Assembly: GCF_000413435.1 (NCBI RefSeq)
Contig: NZ_KE340326.1
Coordinates: 62,001 to 126,000 of the forward strand
Direction of reading: 5' to 3'
Length of the DNA stretch: 64,000 nucleotides
DNA from: Campylobacter ureolyticus ACS-301-V-Sch3b
GTDB lineage: Bacteria; Campylobacterota; Campylobacteria; Campylobacterales; Campylobacteraceae
Shown: piece by piece, positions 5,992 through 13,937 of the stretch
Position numbering within the stretch: position 1 is the first letter of the stretch
Layout: every line of letters begins with the position of its first letter
The notes under the pieces: model-generated
Database searches by the model: none
Told to the model about the DNA's origin: nothing
Seen by the model: the letters and a program-made list of their open reading frames with translations, nothing else
Position numbers and translations under genes: made by a program

Positions 5992-8085
5992 TTACTGAAT
6001 TTTCACACCCTTCATTGAATTTAAAAGAAGTCCTATCGTCGTTCCATTATGTAAAACCGCTGTTGAAATAGGACTTAATTTTCCTAAAGTTGCACCTAAA
6101 AGTATCGCTGAGTTTATTAAAACTGTGGCATTAAAATTTCTATCAACTAGTTTTAAAGTTTCATTTGCCAACTCTTTTAGTTGAGCAACTGCATAAATAT
6201 CATCTTTTAAAAGACTAATATCAGCAACTGCTCTTGCTATGTCAGCACCTCTTTTCATGCTTATTCCAACATTTGCTTTTGTTAAAGATGGTGCATCATT
6301 TATCCCATCGCCACAAAATACAATTTTTTTACCTTCCTTTACAAGAGTATCTATAACTTCTGCTTTTGAAGTTGGAAGCATATTTGCATACACCTTATCA
6401 ATGCCCAATAAATCTGCAACTTCTTTTGCTTTTGTTTCAATATCTCCTGTTAGCATAATCACTTCTTTAACGCCAAGTTCTTTTAACTTTTTAATAGTTT
6501 TTTTAGCATTTGAGCGAATTTCATCTTTCATAACAATAATTCCTAGAAGCTTTTTATCATAGCCAATATATAAAAGTGCATTTCCATCTTTTAGCTCATT
6601 TCTTATCTTTGTATCGTGCGCTTTAAATGAAATATTTTCATCATCTTCTAAAAAATGTCTATTTCCAATAACTACTTCTTTGCCATGAAAATGTGTTTTA
6701 AGCCCATGTGCCACAATAAACTCAACCTCTCCATGATGCATATGCTTAAATCCTTTTTTCTCTGCCGCACTTACAACAGCTTCTGCAATTGGATGAAAAT
6801 AGTGCTCTTCAGCACTTGCTGCAAGATTTAAAACATCATCTTTTTTCCAGTCTTTATCAAAGCTTATAATGTCAATAACTTCTAAAATTCCTCTTGTAAT
6901 GGTTCCTGTTTTGTCAAAAACAAAAGTATCTGCACTAGCTAGTTCTTCTAATGATTTAGCACCTTTTATAAGCATACCGTTATTTCCAGCTTTACTTATG
7001 CTTGATTTAAAAGCTACTGGAGTAGCAAGCTTTAAAGCACATGAATAATCAGCTTGTAAAACCGAAGCTACACTTGTCATATTTCTATTTATAAAGTATG
7101 ATAATCCAGCCAAACTTAAAGTTATAGGCACTAACTTATCGGCTAGTTTTGTTGCTTTTTGAGCTACATTAGATTTTTCATTGAGTGAGTTTTGTATGTA
7201 GTGGCGAATTCTTTCAGTACTTGTATCTTTTCCAGCAAGCTCAGTCCAAATTTTAATTTTACCATCTTCAACAACAGTTCCACTCATAACTCTATCACCA
7301 TGTTTTTTGGCAATAGCTTCTGCTTCGCCTGTCATAGAGGCTTCATTTACACTTGCATTTCCCTCTAATACATATCCATCTATTGCAATGCTTTCACCAC
7401 TTCCAACTACTACAATATCTCCAACTTTAATATCTTCTGTTTTTGTCTTAACAAGAGTTTTTTTACCATTTTTATTAACCTCAACCCAAGCTTCTTTGAT
7501 AGCTGGCTTTGCCAAAGCCTTAATTAAATCATCGCTTTTATGAGTTGTGCTCTCTTCAATATACTCGCCGATATTTAACATCAAATTTGTACTATTTGCA
7601 GCTAATAAATCTTTTCTTGAAAGTGAAATTCCAACTGCCATTGCCTCTAAAACTTTTGAAGTAAGACCGCTTTTTAAAAGCTCACTTAATCCATCTTTTA
7701 AAAGTGGATATGAGGCAAACAAGCTTATTAAGGTGTTTATATCTTTGTTTCTAATAATAGGCATAAGCCCAAGTGAAATTAAAGATTTTATAATCTCAGC
7801 TTTACTTATATCATCACTTTCATTTTCTAAAACTGGAATTTCAAGTTTTGAAATTTCACCTAGTAATTTATCTAAGTCTACATTTTCAAAATTTACAGTT
7901 ACGCTTTTTATAGTTTTATTAACTCTTGCATTTGTAACATTATCAAGTTTTAATATGGCATCTTCATAAGCTTTGATATCAGAATTTAAACTTAGCTCAG
8001 GCTGTAAAAACCTAACTCGGTTTTTACTTTTATGAAAAATTTTAAACTCTATATTATTGTCCTGCTTCAATTTCTGCTTTTGCAT
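5992..8085 (-). CDS. P1B-type ATPase with YSC metal-site motif, FezB-like (P1B-6 candidate)
   Basis: 697 residues from the ATG at 8085; the frame continues upstream inside the previous gene, but only from TTG codons. The ATPase core is complete: TGE at T252-E254, D391 in DKTGT, a HP motif (YFHPI), and GDGIND from G592. The usual CPC of the membrane metal site is replaced by YSCALK with C349. The N-terminus has no CxxC; instead the HMA-like fold starts with NRVRF (R23, R25). Arginine-rich N-termini and an SCA-type membrane motif are what I recall for P1B-6 pumps such as FezB, which load iron into ferrosomes. Iron as substrate is inference. Confidence 0.82.
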   Translation of the reverse strand: MQKQKLKQDNNIEFKIFHKSKNRVRFLQPELSLNSDIKAYEDAILKLDNVTNARVNKTIKSVTVNFENVDLDKLLGEISKLEIPVLENESDDISKAEIIKSLISLGLMPIIRNKDINTLISLFASYPLLKDGLSELLKSGLTSKVLEAMAVGISLSRKDLLAANSTNLMLNIGEYIEESTTHKSDDLIKALAKPAIKEAWVEVNKNGKKTLVKTKTEDIKVGDIVVVGSGESIAIDGYVLEGNASVNEASMTGEAEAIAKKHGDRVMSGTVVEDGKIKIWTELAGKDTSTERIRHYIQNSLNEKSNVAQKATKLADKLVPITLSLAGLSYFINRNMTSVASVLQADYSCALKLATPVAFKSSISKAGNNGMLIKGAKSLEELASADTFVFDKTGTITRGILEVIDIISFDKDWKKDDVLNLAASAEEHYFHPIAEAVVSAAEKKGFKHMHHGEVEFIVAHGLKTHFHGKEVVIGNRHFLEDDENISFKAHDTKIRNELKDGNALLYIGYDKKLLGIIVMKDEIRSNAKKTIKKLKELGVKEVIMLTGDIETKAKEVADLLGIDKVYANMLPTSKAEVIDTLVKEGKKIVFCGDGINDAPSLTKANVGISMKRGADIARAVADISLLKDDIYAVAQLKELANETLKLVDRNFNATVLINSAILLGATLGKLSPISTAVLHNGTTIGLLLNSMKGVKIQ

Positions 8086-8386
8086 CTTCAAATCTCTCTT
8101 TAAGCTCTTCTTTTCCTGCTTCAAAAAGTTTGCCCATTCTTACAATTGATTTAAAAATTGTCTGTTGTGCATTTTCATTAGTTAAAACATAAGCAGCTAT
8201 TGCTCCAACTACTGCACCTTGCAAAAAATTTGCAGAACTAAAATTTGGAAGTAAATTTCCTAAAATTCCTGAGTTTGGTTGATTTGAAGTTGCGTTTAAG
8301 CCTAGTTTTTCACCTGAGTTTATAGTCGCATCTTTAAACTCATTTTTTACTTCAACTTTTGCTTCTTTTATATATGGATTTGTCAT
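8054..8386 (-). CDS. small glycine-zipper membrane protein with helical tail
   Basis: 110 residues: a polar N-terminus, one hydrophobic glycine-rich segment (FLQGAVVGAIAAYVL, about residues 55-70) and a C-terminal amphipathic helix full of Glu and Lys (EELKERFEDAKAEIEAG). This layout resembles YtxH-like proteins and the small structural proteins of lipid-bounded organelles, but I cannot assign a family. It overlaps the upstream gene by ATGA and the FezB-like gene by 32 bases, so the set is translated together. Confidence 0.75.
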   Translation of the reverse strand: MTNPYIKEAKVEVKNEFKDATINSGEKLGLNATSNQPNSGILGNLLPNFSSANFLQGAVVGAIAAYVLTNENAQQTIFKSIVRMGKLFEAGKEELKERFEDAKAEIEAGQ

Positions 8387-8679
8387 TTTTCATTCTCCGT
8401 TTTTAATATATTTTCAATAGCTAAAATAAGTCCAATTCCTAGTGCCATATCAAAAGCAGCACTTAAATACTGCTTTTGAACAATATTATTTGATGCACTT
8501 ATTGATAATGATGTGGCGATACCACCTTCAATAGCAAATTTACTTATATTTTTGACTTTATCTTTTGAACTTGACTGCTTATTACTATAAAACTCAAGTG
8601 CAGTTGCAGTCATACCACCAAAAAGTGCCCCACTTATAAAATGATCGGCTGGAAGCCTACTAGTTGATGTTTTAAACAT
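8383..8679 (-). CDS. small membrane protein of the fez-like cluster
   Basis: 98 residues with two hydrophobic regions: FISGALFGGMTATALEFYS near residues 13-32 and a longer C-terminal stretch (SAAFDMALGIGLILAIENIL). The first carries the same F-[IL]-x-G-A-x-x-G pattern as its neighbours. Start and upstream stop share a base (TAATG), showing translational coupling. No known domain is recognised. Its position inside the cluster argues for a role in the membrane of the same structure. Confidence 0.75.
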   Translation of the reverse strand: MFKTSTSRLPADHFISGALFGGMTATALEFYSNKQSSSKDKVKNISKFAIEGGIATSLSISASNNIVQKQYLSAAFDMALGIGLILAIENILKTENEK

Positions 8680-9038
8680 TAATTATCTTCCTTTGGCTTA
8701 TTTGAAGTTCTAGTACTTCTAGTAGTCTTTTCTTTTAAATTTTCTACTTCTTTTGAAACAGCTTCTTTTGTTTTATTTACAGCTTTTTTAGCACCTTCTT
8801 TTACTTTTTCACCCTCTTTGATAACACTATCTTTTGCTTTTTCGCAATCTTTGATAATATCTTCTTTTGCTTCCTCGCAATCACACTTGCTATCACAAAC
8901 TTTATCTTTTAAATCGCTTGCAAACTCTTTTGTTTTTTGAGCCTTTTCTAAGATAGTATTTTTTATCTTGCTTTTATTGTTATAAGCGACTATTAATCCT
9001 GCTCCTACTGCAATACCTGCTATAAATGGAAGTGCCAT
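8679..9038 (-). CDS. YtxH-like membrane protein with Lys/Glu coiled coil
   Basis: 119 residues. One N-terminal membrane helix (LPFIAGIAVGAGLIVAY) is followed by about 95 residues of Lys/Glu/Asp-rich helix with no aromatic residues, the pattern of YtxH-like proteins. Three cysteines (near VCDSKCDC) and a fourth further on could bind metal. The frame extends to 9068, but GGAG lies in that extension, 7 bases before the ATG at 9038, so I start there. It sits between the ferritin-like gene and the 98-residue membrane gene. Confidence 0.75.
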   Translation of the reverse strand: MALPFIAGIAVGAGLIVAYNNKSKIKNTILEKAQKTKEFASDLKDKVCDSKCDCEEAKEDIIKDCEKAKDSVIKEGEKVKEGAKKAVNKTKEAVSKEVENLKEKTTRSTRTSNKPKEDN

Positions 9039-9057
9039 TTTTCTCTCCTTTAAAAAA

Positions 9058-9696
9058 TTATTTTTCATGACTATTGTTGTTTTTATCTAAAAGTTGATTT
9101 ACCAAAACACCGCCTAAAGCTCCTATTAACGCTCCGCCAATAAATGATATATTTGGATTTTGAAGCAAATTTAAAGCTTCATTTGCAGTCATTTTACCAT
9201 TTTTTAGTTTTTCTAATGCCTCGCTAAGCTCCTTTGTATAATTAAAGGCATTTGTGTCTTTATTTATATGTTTATCTTCTTTAAAATTTTGTTCGTCATC
9301 TTTAAAAGTTTCTAAATTTAACAAATTTTGCAAAGCTTTTTTATACTCGTTTGTAGAGGTTGCCCAGATTCTAAAATAAAGATCTTTTAAAGCTTCATTA
9401 TCTTCATTTGATGCAAGTTCGTTATATAAATTTTCACTTTCGATCTCATAAGATAATGCTTTAAAAATAGCATCATTTTTATCATTTATGTTATTTAAAT
9501 TTTCAAAGCTTATCTCTTTTAAAAAATCATTATTTTTACCATTTTGCAAATTTGCAGATTTTAAAAACTCACTTCCTGTTTTTTTAACATTTAAAATTTC
9601 AGTAAAAACAGGCTCATTAAATTTTAAAGCAAACTCCTCATACATTTTTATGCCCTGTTCTTCATGAATTATGGCATCATTTAACTCTTTTTTCAC
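9058..9696 (-). CDS. ferritin-like protein with C-terminal membrane anchor
   Basis: 212 residues. The first 130 form a helical ferritin/rubrerythrin-like region with candidate iron ligands in AIIHEEQGIKMYEEF and ALSYEIESENLYNELA. A charged linker follows, then a C-terminal glycine-zipper helix FIGGALIGALGGVLVNQLL. Soluble ferritins lack such an anchor, so this one should be tied to a membrane, as in membrane-bound ferritin-like proteins. Start is GTG, with AAAGGA upstream and a GTGA overlap with the previous gene. Ferritin-like identity is by pattern only; the ligands are not all certain. Confidence 0.7.
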   Translation of the reverse strand: MKKELNDAIIHEEQGIKMYEEFALKFNEPVFTEILNVKKTGSEFLKSANLQNGKNNDFLKEISFENLNNINDKNDAIFKALSYEIESENLYNELASNEDNEALKDLYFRIWATSTNEYKKALQNLLNLETFKDDEQNFKEDKHINKDTNAFNYTKELSEALEKLKNGKMTANEALNLLQNPNISFIGGALIGALGGVLVNQLLDKNNNSHEK

Positions 9697-10031
9697 GCTG
9701 CATCCTTTAATAATTGATTAAATTTATTAGCTGCGATATCTAAATCTTTTCCATTTAAAACATTATCCCAAAAACTTTTTGGAATGATATCTTTATCATA
9801 TTCTATTGTTAGAGACGCAACTGTTTTATTTAATCTTATATTTTTAATGCCTGCAAAGTTTTCAATGCTTGATTTAAAACTCTCACTAAAATTTGCAATC
9901 TCATCTTTACTAAAATTTTCCAACTCCTTCTTAATTGAAGGATTTATTCTAACTCTTAATCTGCCATTTATATGGTGGATTAAAGAGCAATATGACATAA
10001 TTTTAAGTATCATTTCAGATGTTATTTTCAA
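9693..10031 (-). CDS. HMA-like protein with arginine motif in place of CxxC
   Basis: 112 residues with the shape of an HMA_2-type domain: HHINGRLRVRIN near residues 19-30, and the second half-motif IKNIRLNKTVASLTIEYD. The GRLRVR stretch occupies the position where HMA domains have a CxxC metal site, and similar motifs (NRVRF, DRVRL) begin both ATPases of the cluster. TTG start supported by a strong AGGAGG six bases upstream; the in-frame ATGs lie further in. It probably interacts with the pumps, or handles hard metal or phosphate rather than thiophilic ions (inference). Confidence 0.75.
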   Translation of the reverse strand: MKITSEMILKIMSYCSLIHHINGRLRVRINPSIKKELENFSKDEIANFSESFKSSIENFAGIKNIRLNKTVASLTIEYDKDIIPKSFWDNVLNGKDLDIAANKFNQLLKDAA

Positions 10032-10092
10032 TTACTTCCTCCTATTATTTTTAGAATATTATCATATTTTTTATTTTAAACTAAACTTAAAA

Positions 10093-10111
10093 TCATTTAA
10101 AAATCATTATC
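10093..10111. promoter_or_regulatory. Fur-box-like sequence
   Basis: Twelve of 19 positions match the E. coli Fur consensus, with one perfect half (AATCATTATC). It lies in the only sizeable internal gap of the fez-like cluster, upstream of the HMA-like gene at 10031, and overlaps the last bases of the ATPase gene. Confidence 0.3.
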
Positions 10112-12236
10112 AAATTTTGACTTTGCTTGAATTGTATAAAATAGCCCCAGTATGAGCTAAGTGTATAAGTCCTGCAGCCGCTGGTGTAATAGTGCCAAAC
10201 ATTGCCAAAATAGAGCCTAATATATTTGTTGAAGTGCCTATTTTATAGTTTTGATTTGCCTTTTTTAAAGCCAAATTGCTTAAATCAAAAAGTTTTATTA
10301 TATCTTTTGGATCTGAGTTTGTTATAGCGATATTTGATACTTCTATAGCAGCCTCGCTTCCACCACTTGCAAAAGAAACACTAATATCTGCTCTACTCAT
10401 AGCCAAGGTATCATTTACACCATCTCCTATCATTAAAGTAACGCCTTTTTTTGAAAAAGAATTTACTATATTAGCTTTTTCATCAGGCATTAAATTTGGA
10501 TAAACAGCATCAAATTCAAACTCTTTTGCAAATTCATTTGCCACAAGTTCATCATCTCCGGTTAATAAGACTATTTTTTTAACACCTCTTTTTTTAAGCT
10601 CTAATATAGTTTCCTTACTTCCATCTCTTATCTCATGTGATATAGACAAGCATCCAACAAATTTAGAGTTTTTAGCTAAAAATATAATTGTTGCATGCTC
10701 ATTGTTTTTCAAAAAGTTACTATTATATGGAAGTCTTATTGAGTTATCGACCATAAATTTTTTATTTCCAAGTAGATATTTATTATTATTAAACTCGCCT
10801 TTAACTCCAAGTCCAACAACACTGCAACTATTTGAGCTTGCAGTTGGCTCAAAGCCTAAATTTTGGCAATATCCACTCACTGCTTTTGCAATTGGATGGG
10901 TATTTTTATGCTCTAAATTTGACAATACTTGAAAAAACTCATCCTCATCAAGTTTTGTTACATAGCTTAATACAACTGGAGTATTTGTAGTTAGTGTGCC
11001 TGTTTTATCAAAACAAACTATATCTGCTTTGCTCATTTTTTCTAAATGCTCACCACCTTTAATCAAAATTCCATTCTTTGCTGCACTTGCAATAGCCGAA
11101 CTAACAGCGGAACTTGCTGCTAAAATAGTAGCGCATGGACAACTCATAATAATCATTACACTAAAAGCATTAGTAAAAGAACCTGTTAAAAATAGTGTTG
11201 CAACTGTCATAAATGAGCCAAGTTTTAAAACTTTTTTAGCAAGCCTATCAGCCTCAATCTCACTTGCAGATTTTAAGCTTAAATGCTTCTCAACATCATT
11301 AATTACACGCGAAATATAAGTTTCGTTTCCAACAGCATTTACTTTTATATGAATTTTTCCCTCATTTAAGGTTGTATTTGCAAAAACACTACTTCCGATT
11401 TTTTTATAAATAGCTTGACTATAGCCATTTATAATGCTTTCATCAACATATCCCTCACCATATACAACCTCACCATCAACACAAATTTTTTCTCCATTCA
11501 CGCAAACTACGATATCGCCTTTTTTAACATCTTCTAAATTTGTTTGTATTTCGATATCACCATTTAAAACATATACTTGTTTAACATCCATTTCTATCAA
11601 ATTTTTAATTGCAATGCGAGATTTTTGCGCGGTATATTCTTCAAATAATCTAGAAGCCCTTAATATATAAATAACTTCAAAAGCAGCTGCTATCTCACCA
11701 CCAAAAATAGCTAAAAGTAAAGAAAATGCCATGAAAGTTTCAAGGCTAAATTTTTTATTCAAAATATCATTTTTAGCCTCATTTAAAAGTGGCAGTGCTG
11801 CAACTACGCTAAGACTTCCAAGTGCAATATTTGAAATGGCTGAAAAAGGGGTTGCTAAAATATGTTCTTTTATAAAAACAACTACCGCAACTACACTTAA
11901 ACCAACTATTTCATAAACTTTTCTTCTCCAAGTCTTTTTAGAGTGAGTTTTTTTACAAACCAAACACTCGCTGCAAGTTTTAAGCGAATTTTCAATCTTT
12001 TGTTTTGGTAAATTTGAAGAAATTTTAAAATACTCATAGAGTAAATCAAGTATATCGTTTAAAGAAATTTCCAAGGAATTAAATTTTATTATAAGCGAAT
12101 TGCAAGCTAAATTAAATCTTAAATCTATAACCTTATCTTCTAAAATTTGATTTATAAAGTCCTCATTTTTCTTTGTAAAAAGATCTGATTTAAGCCTAAC
12201 TCTATCTTTTAAATTTGATTTTATGACAATTGACAT
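10110..12236 (-). CDS. P1B-type ATPase with CPC site but degenerate TGE motif
   Basis: 708 residues. Start is the ATG at 12236, nine bases after AAGGAG; the longer TTG start would sit on the ribosome binding site. It keeps the membrane site C366-P367-C368, D410 in DKTGT, a THP motif and GDGVND from G604. The actuator-domain TGE is N270-G271-Y272, so the catalytic glutamate for dephosphorylation is missing. The N-terminus has DRVRL (R12, R14) instead of CxxC, and a CxxCxxC cluster at C88, C91 and C94. Paralogue of the other pump in the cluster. It may be slow, regulatory or repurposed. Overlaps the Fur-like gene by 16 bases. Confidence 0.8.
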   Translation of the reverse strand: MSIVIKSNLKDRVRLKSDLFTKKNEDFINQILEDKVIDLRFNLACNSLIIKFNSLEISLNDILDLLYEYFKISSNLPKQKIENSLKTCSECLVCKKTHSKKTWRRKVYEIVGLSVVAVVVFIKEHILATPFSAISNIALGSLSVVAALPLLNEAKNDILNKKFSLETFMAFSLLLAIFGGEIAAAFEVIYILRASRLFEEYTAQKSRIAIKNLIEMDVKQVYVLNGDIEIQTNLEDVKKGDIVVCVNGEKICVDGEVVYGEGYVDESIINGYSQAIYKKIGSSVFANTTLNEGKIHIKVNAVGNETYISRVINDVEKHLSLKSASEIEADRLAKKVLKLGSFMTVATLFLTGSFTNAFSVMIIMSCPCATILAASSAVSSAIASAAKNGILIKGGEHLEKMSKADIVCFDKTGTLTTNTPVVLSYVTKLDEDEFFQVLSNLEHKNTHPIAKAVSGYCQNLGFEPTASSNSCSVVGLGVKGEFNNNKYLLGNKKFMVDNSIRLPYNSNFLKNNEHATIIFLAKNSKFVGCLSISHEIRDGSKETILELKKRGVKKIVLLTGDDELVANEFAKEFEFDAVYPNLMPDEKANIVNSFSKKGVTLMIGDGVNDTLAMSRADISVSFASGGSEAAIEVSNIAITNSDPKDIIKLFDLSNLALKKANQNYKIGTSTNILGSILAMFGTITPAAAGLIHLAHTGAILYNSSKVKI

Positions 12237-12649
12237 TTTTTGCAAACTCCTTGTAAAATTAATATCCTACCTTCTACGTTAAACTCATATATTTTACCCA
12301 AATTTTGCTCTAAGCTTGAAAAACTCTCATCAATAAATTCAACTATTTTTCCACACTTTATGCAAACTAAATGATCATGTCTTAAACCATTTTCAAGCTC
12401 ATAATAAATAACATTCTTTAAATTTATGGATTTTATTAGATTTTTTTCTTCAAGTAAATTTATTATTTGATAAATGGTGCTTATATTAACACTATTTTTT
12501 TCTTGTTTTTCATAAATTTCTTTTATCATTTTTGCGCTTAAATGTTTGTTGTAAAAAAGAATTTTTATAATCGCAGATCGCGTAGGAAAATCCTTGCTAT
12601 CAGGAAAAATCATATTTAAAAATTTAGTAAAAACTCTATCATTAACCAT
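12221..12649 (-). CDS. Fur-family metal-dependent regulator
   Basis: 142 residues. The N-terminal winged helix ends in the recognition helix (ISTIYQIINLLEEKNLI), followed by the Fur dimer domain with RHDHLVCIKCGK and a C-terminal CKKC, giving the structural zinc site (two CxxC pairs). The usual His eight residues before the last Cys pair is Arg (GRILILQGVC), so one regulatory-metal ligand is missing and sensing may differ from classical Fur. First gene of the fez-like cluster and overlapping the next gene, so a local regulator is likely. A 17-bp inverted repeat lies directly upstream. Confidence 0.85.
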   Translation of the reverse strand: MVNDRVFTKFLNMIFPDSKDFPTRSAIIKILFYNKHLSAKMIKEIYEKQEKNSVNISTIYQIINLLEEKNLIKSINLKNVIYYELENGLRHDHLVCIKCGKIVEFIDESFSSLEQNLGKIYEFNVEGRILILQGVCKKCQLS

Positions 12650-12670
12650 ATTTTACCTTATTTAAACACA

Positions 12671-12713
12671 TATAAACTATAAATAAATTATTTTACTTTA
12701 TTTATAGTTTATA
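12671..12713. promoter_or_regulatory. 17-bp perfect inverted repeat, candidate operator of the Fur-like gene
   Basis: Arms TATAAACTATAAATAAA and TTTATTTATAGTTTATA are exact reverse complements separated by 9 bases. The element begins 21 bases upstream of the Fur-like start codon. It could be an operator for the regulator itself or a hairpin in the operon leader; no T-run follows it, so a terminator is less likely. Confidence 0.55.
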
Positions 12714-12856
12714 CGGTTTTTTAGTTGTGTTTTTTAGTTGGGCAATCTTTTCTCCGCTATCATTATAAAAACATTTTGATATTTGAAATCATTGTTTATA
12801 TATTCTTTTAAATTATATCTTTTAGGGACTTAAAAAAATATAAATAGTTGATAAAT

Positions 12857-12875
12857 GTTAATGATAATTTTTATT
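12857..12875. promoter_or_regulatory. Fur-box-like sequence upstream of the fez-like cluster
   Basis: GTTAATGATAATTTTTATT matches 15 of 19 positions of the E. coli Fur consensus, the best of three such sites in this cluster. It lies about 210 bases upstream of the first gene, in the space after the SbmA-like gene, and could mark the operon promoter with a long leader. Confidence 0.4.
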
Positions 12876-12925
12876 AAAATAATATTTTTAGCAAGTTGTT
12901 ATTTGTTTAAAAAATAGCTATAAAT

Positions 12926-13906
12926 TTATGAAAATTTCACACTTTTATAGTTTATATTTTCTTCAAACTCACTAAGTCTTTTATAAATACTTCTTAATTC
13001 TGTTATAGTTGTCCAGTTATTTATAAACACACTAAAACTTTCTCTAACTTGCGAAAAAGCATTGCTTACTTGAACTAAAATACCAAGTGTTATAAGGCCT
13101 GTAAAAAGCCCTGCTCCCATTATCATATATGGAACTATTACCATAAATTGGGAAAATGAAATAAGCCATATATTAAAATAGCCATAATGTAAAAAAAGCT
13201 TATAATAGTTTTTTTGCAAAGCCTTAAAAAGTCCTCTTGCAACTTTTTCATCAGCGTAATTTAGTTTATCATCTTCTGCATAAACAAGCTCTTTTCTAAA
13301 GGCTGCTTCAGCTTTTTGATTATTGTATTCAAGCCCTGGAAGTTTAATGCCAACAAACCATGATATAACAAGCCCTCCAAGACTTATACTAAGAGCTACC
13401 CAAACAAGACTTCCTGGAATTTCTTTTAAATATGGAAGTGGAACTTTATCACTTAAAGCCCATAAAATAGGTGTAAATGCGATTAACGTCATAAAAGCTC
13501 TTACAACTCTAACACCTAAATCTTCCACAATTTTAGCAAATCTATAAATATCTTCTTGCATTCTTTGAGAACTTCCCTCGATATCTTTATGGCACTCTTT
13601 CCATTGATGAATATATGAAAAAGTTATCGCTTCTCTCCATCTAAAAGCCCAATGACTAGCAAAAAAAGAGGTAATTGTGTAAGCGATAACATAAGGCATT
13701 GCAATATATAAAAATCGCCAAATTTCTTTCCAAAAATCATTAATATTATAATCTTTTATATTTTGCAACATATCATAAAAATCTTTATACCAATTGTTTA
13801 TTGCAACATTTAGCTGAGTTTGTAAAACCAAAGAACAAAGTATAAACACAACTCCGCCATAGGCCCAAAGACGCCATTTTTTATCGCAAAAAAAAGATCT
13901 AAACAT
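12926..13906 (-). CDS. sbmA: SbmA/BacA-family peptide transporter
   Basis: 326 residues with about seven membrane helices and the SbmA/BacA core, including FRWREAITFSYIHQW, GSSQRMQEDIYRFA and the closing FSVFINNWTTITELRSIYKRLSEFE. The family imports peptide antibiotics such as microcin B17, bleomycin and proline-rich peptides using the proton gradient, and lacks the ATPase half found in its ABC relatives. Somewhat shorter than E. coli SbmA (about 400 residues). Ribosome binding site GGGAGATAA. Single gene between the fez-like cluster and the CorC-type gene. Confidence 0.88.
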   Translation of the reverse strand: MFRSFFCDKKWRLWAYGGVVFILCSLVLQTQLNVAINNWYKDFYDMLQNIKDYNINDFWKEIWRFLYIAMPYVIAYTITSFFASHWAFRWREAITFSYIHQWKECHKDIEGSSQRMQEDIYRFAKIVEDLGVRVVRAFMTLIAFTPILWALSDKVPLPYLKEIPGSLVWVALSISLGGLVISWFVGIKLPGLEYNNQKAEAAFRKELVYAEDDKLNYADEKVARGLFKALQKNYYKLFLHYGYFNIWLISFSQFMVIVPYMIMGAGLFTGLITLGILVQVSNAFSQVRESFSVFINNWTTITELRSIYKRLSEFEENINYKSVKFS

Positions 13907-13937
13907 TTATCTCCCAAAATTAGATGAAATTGTAAAA

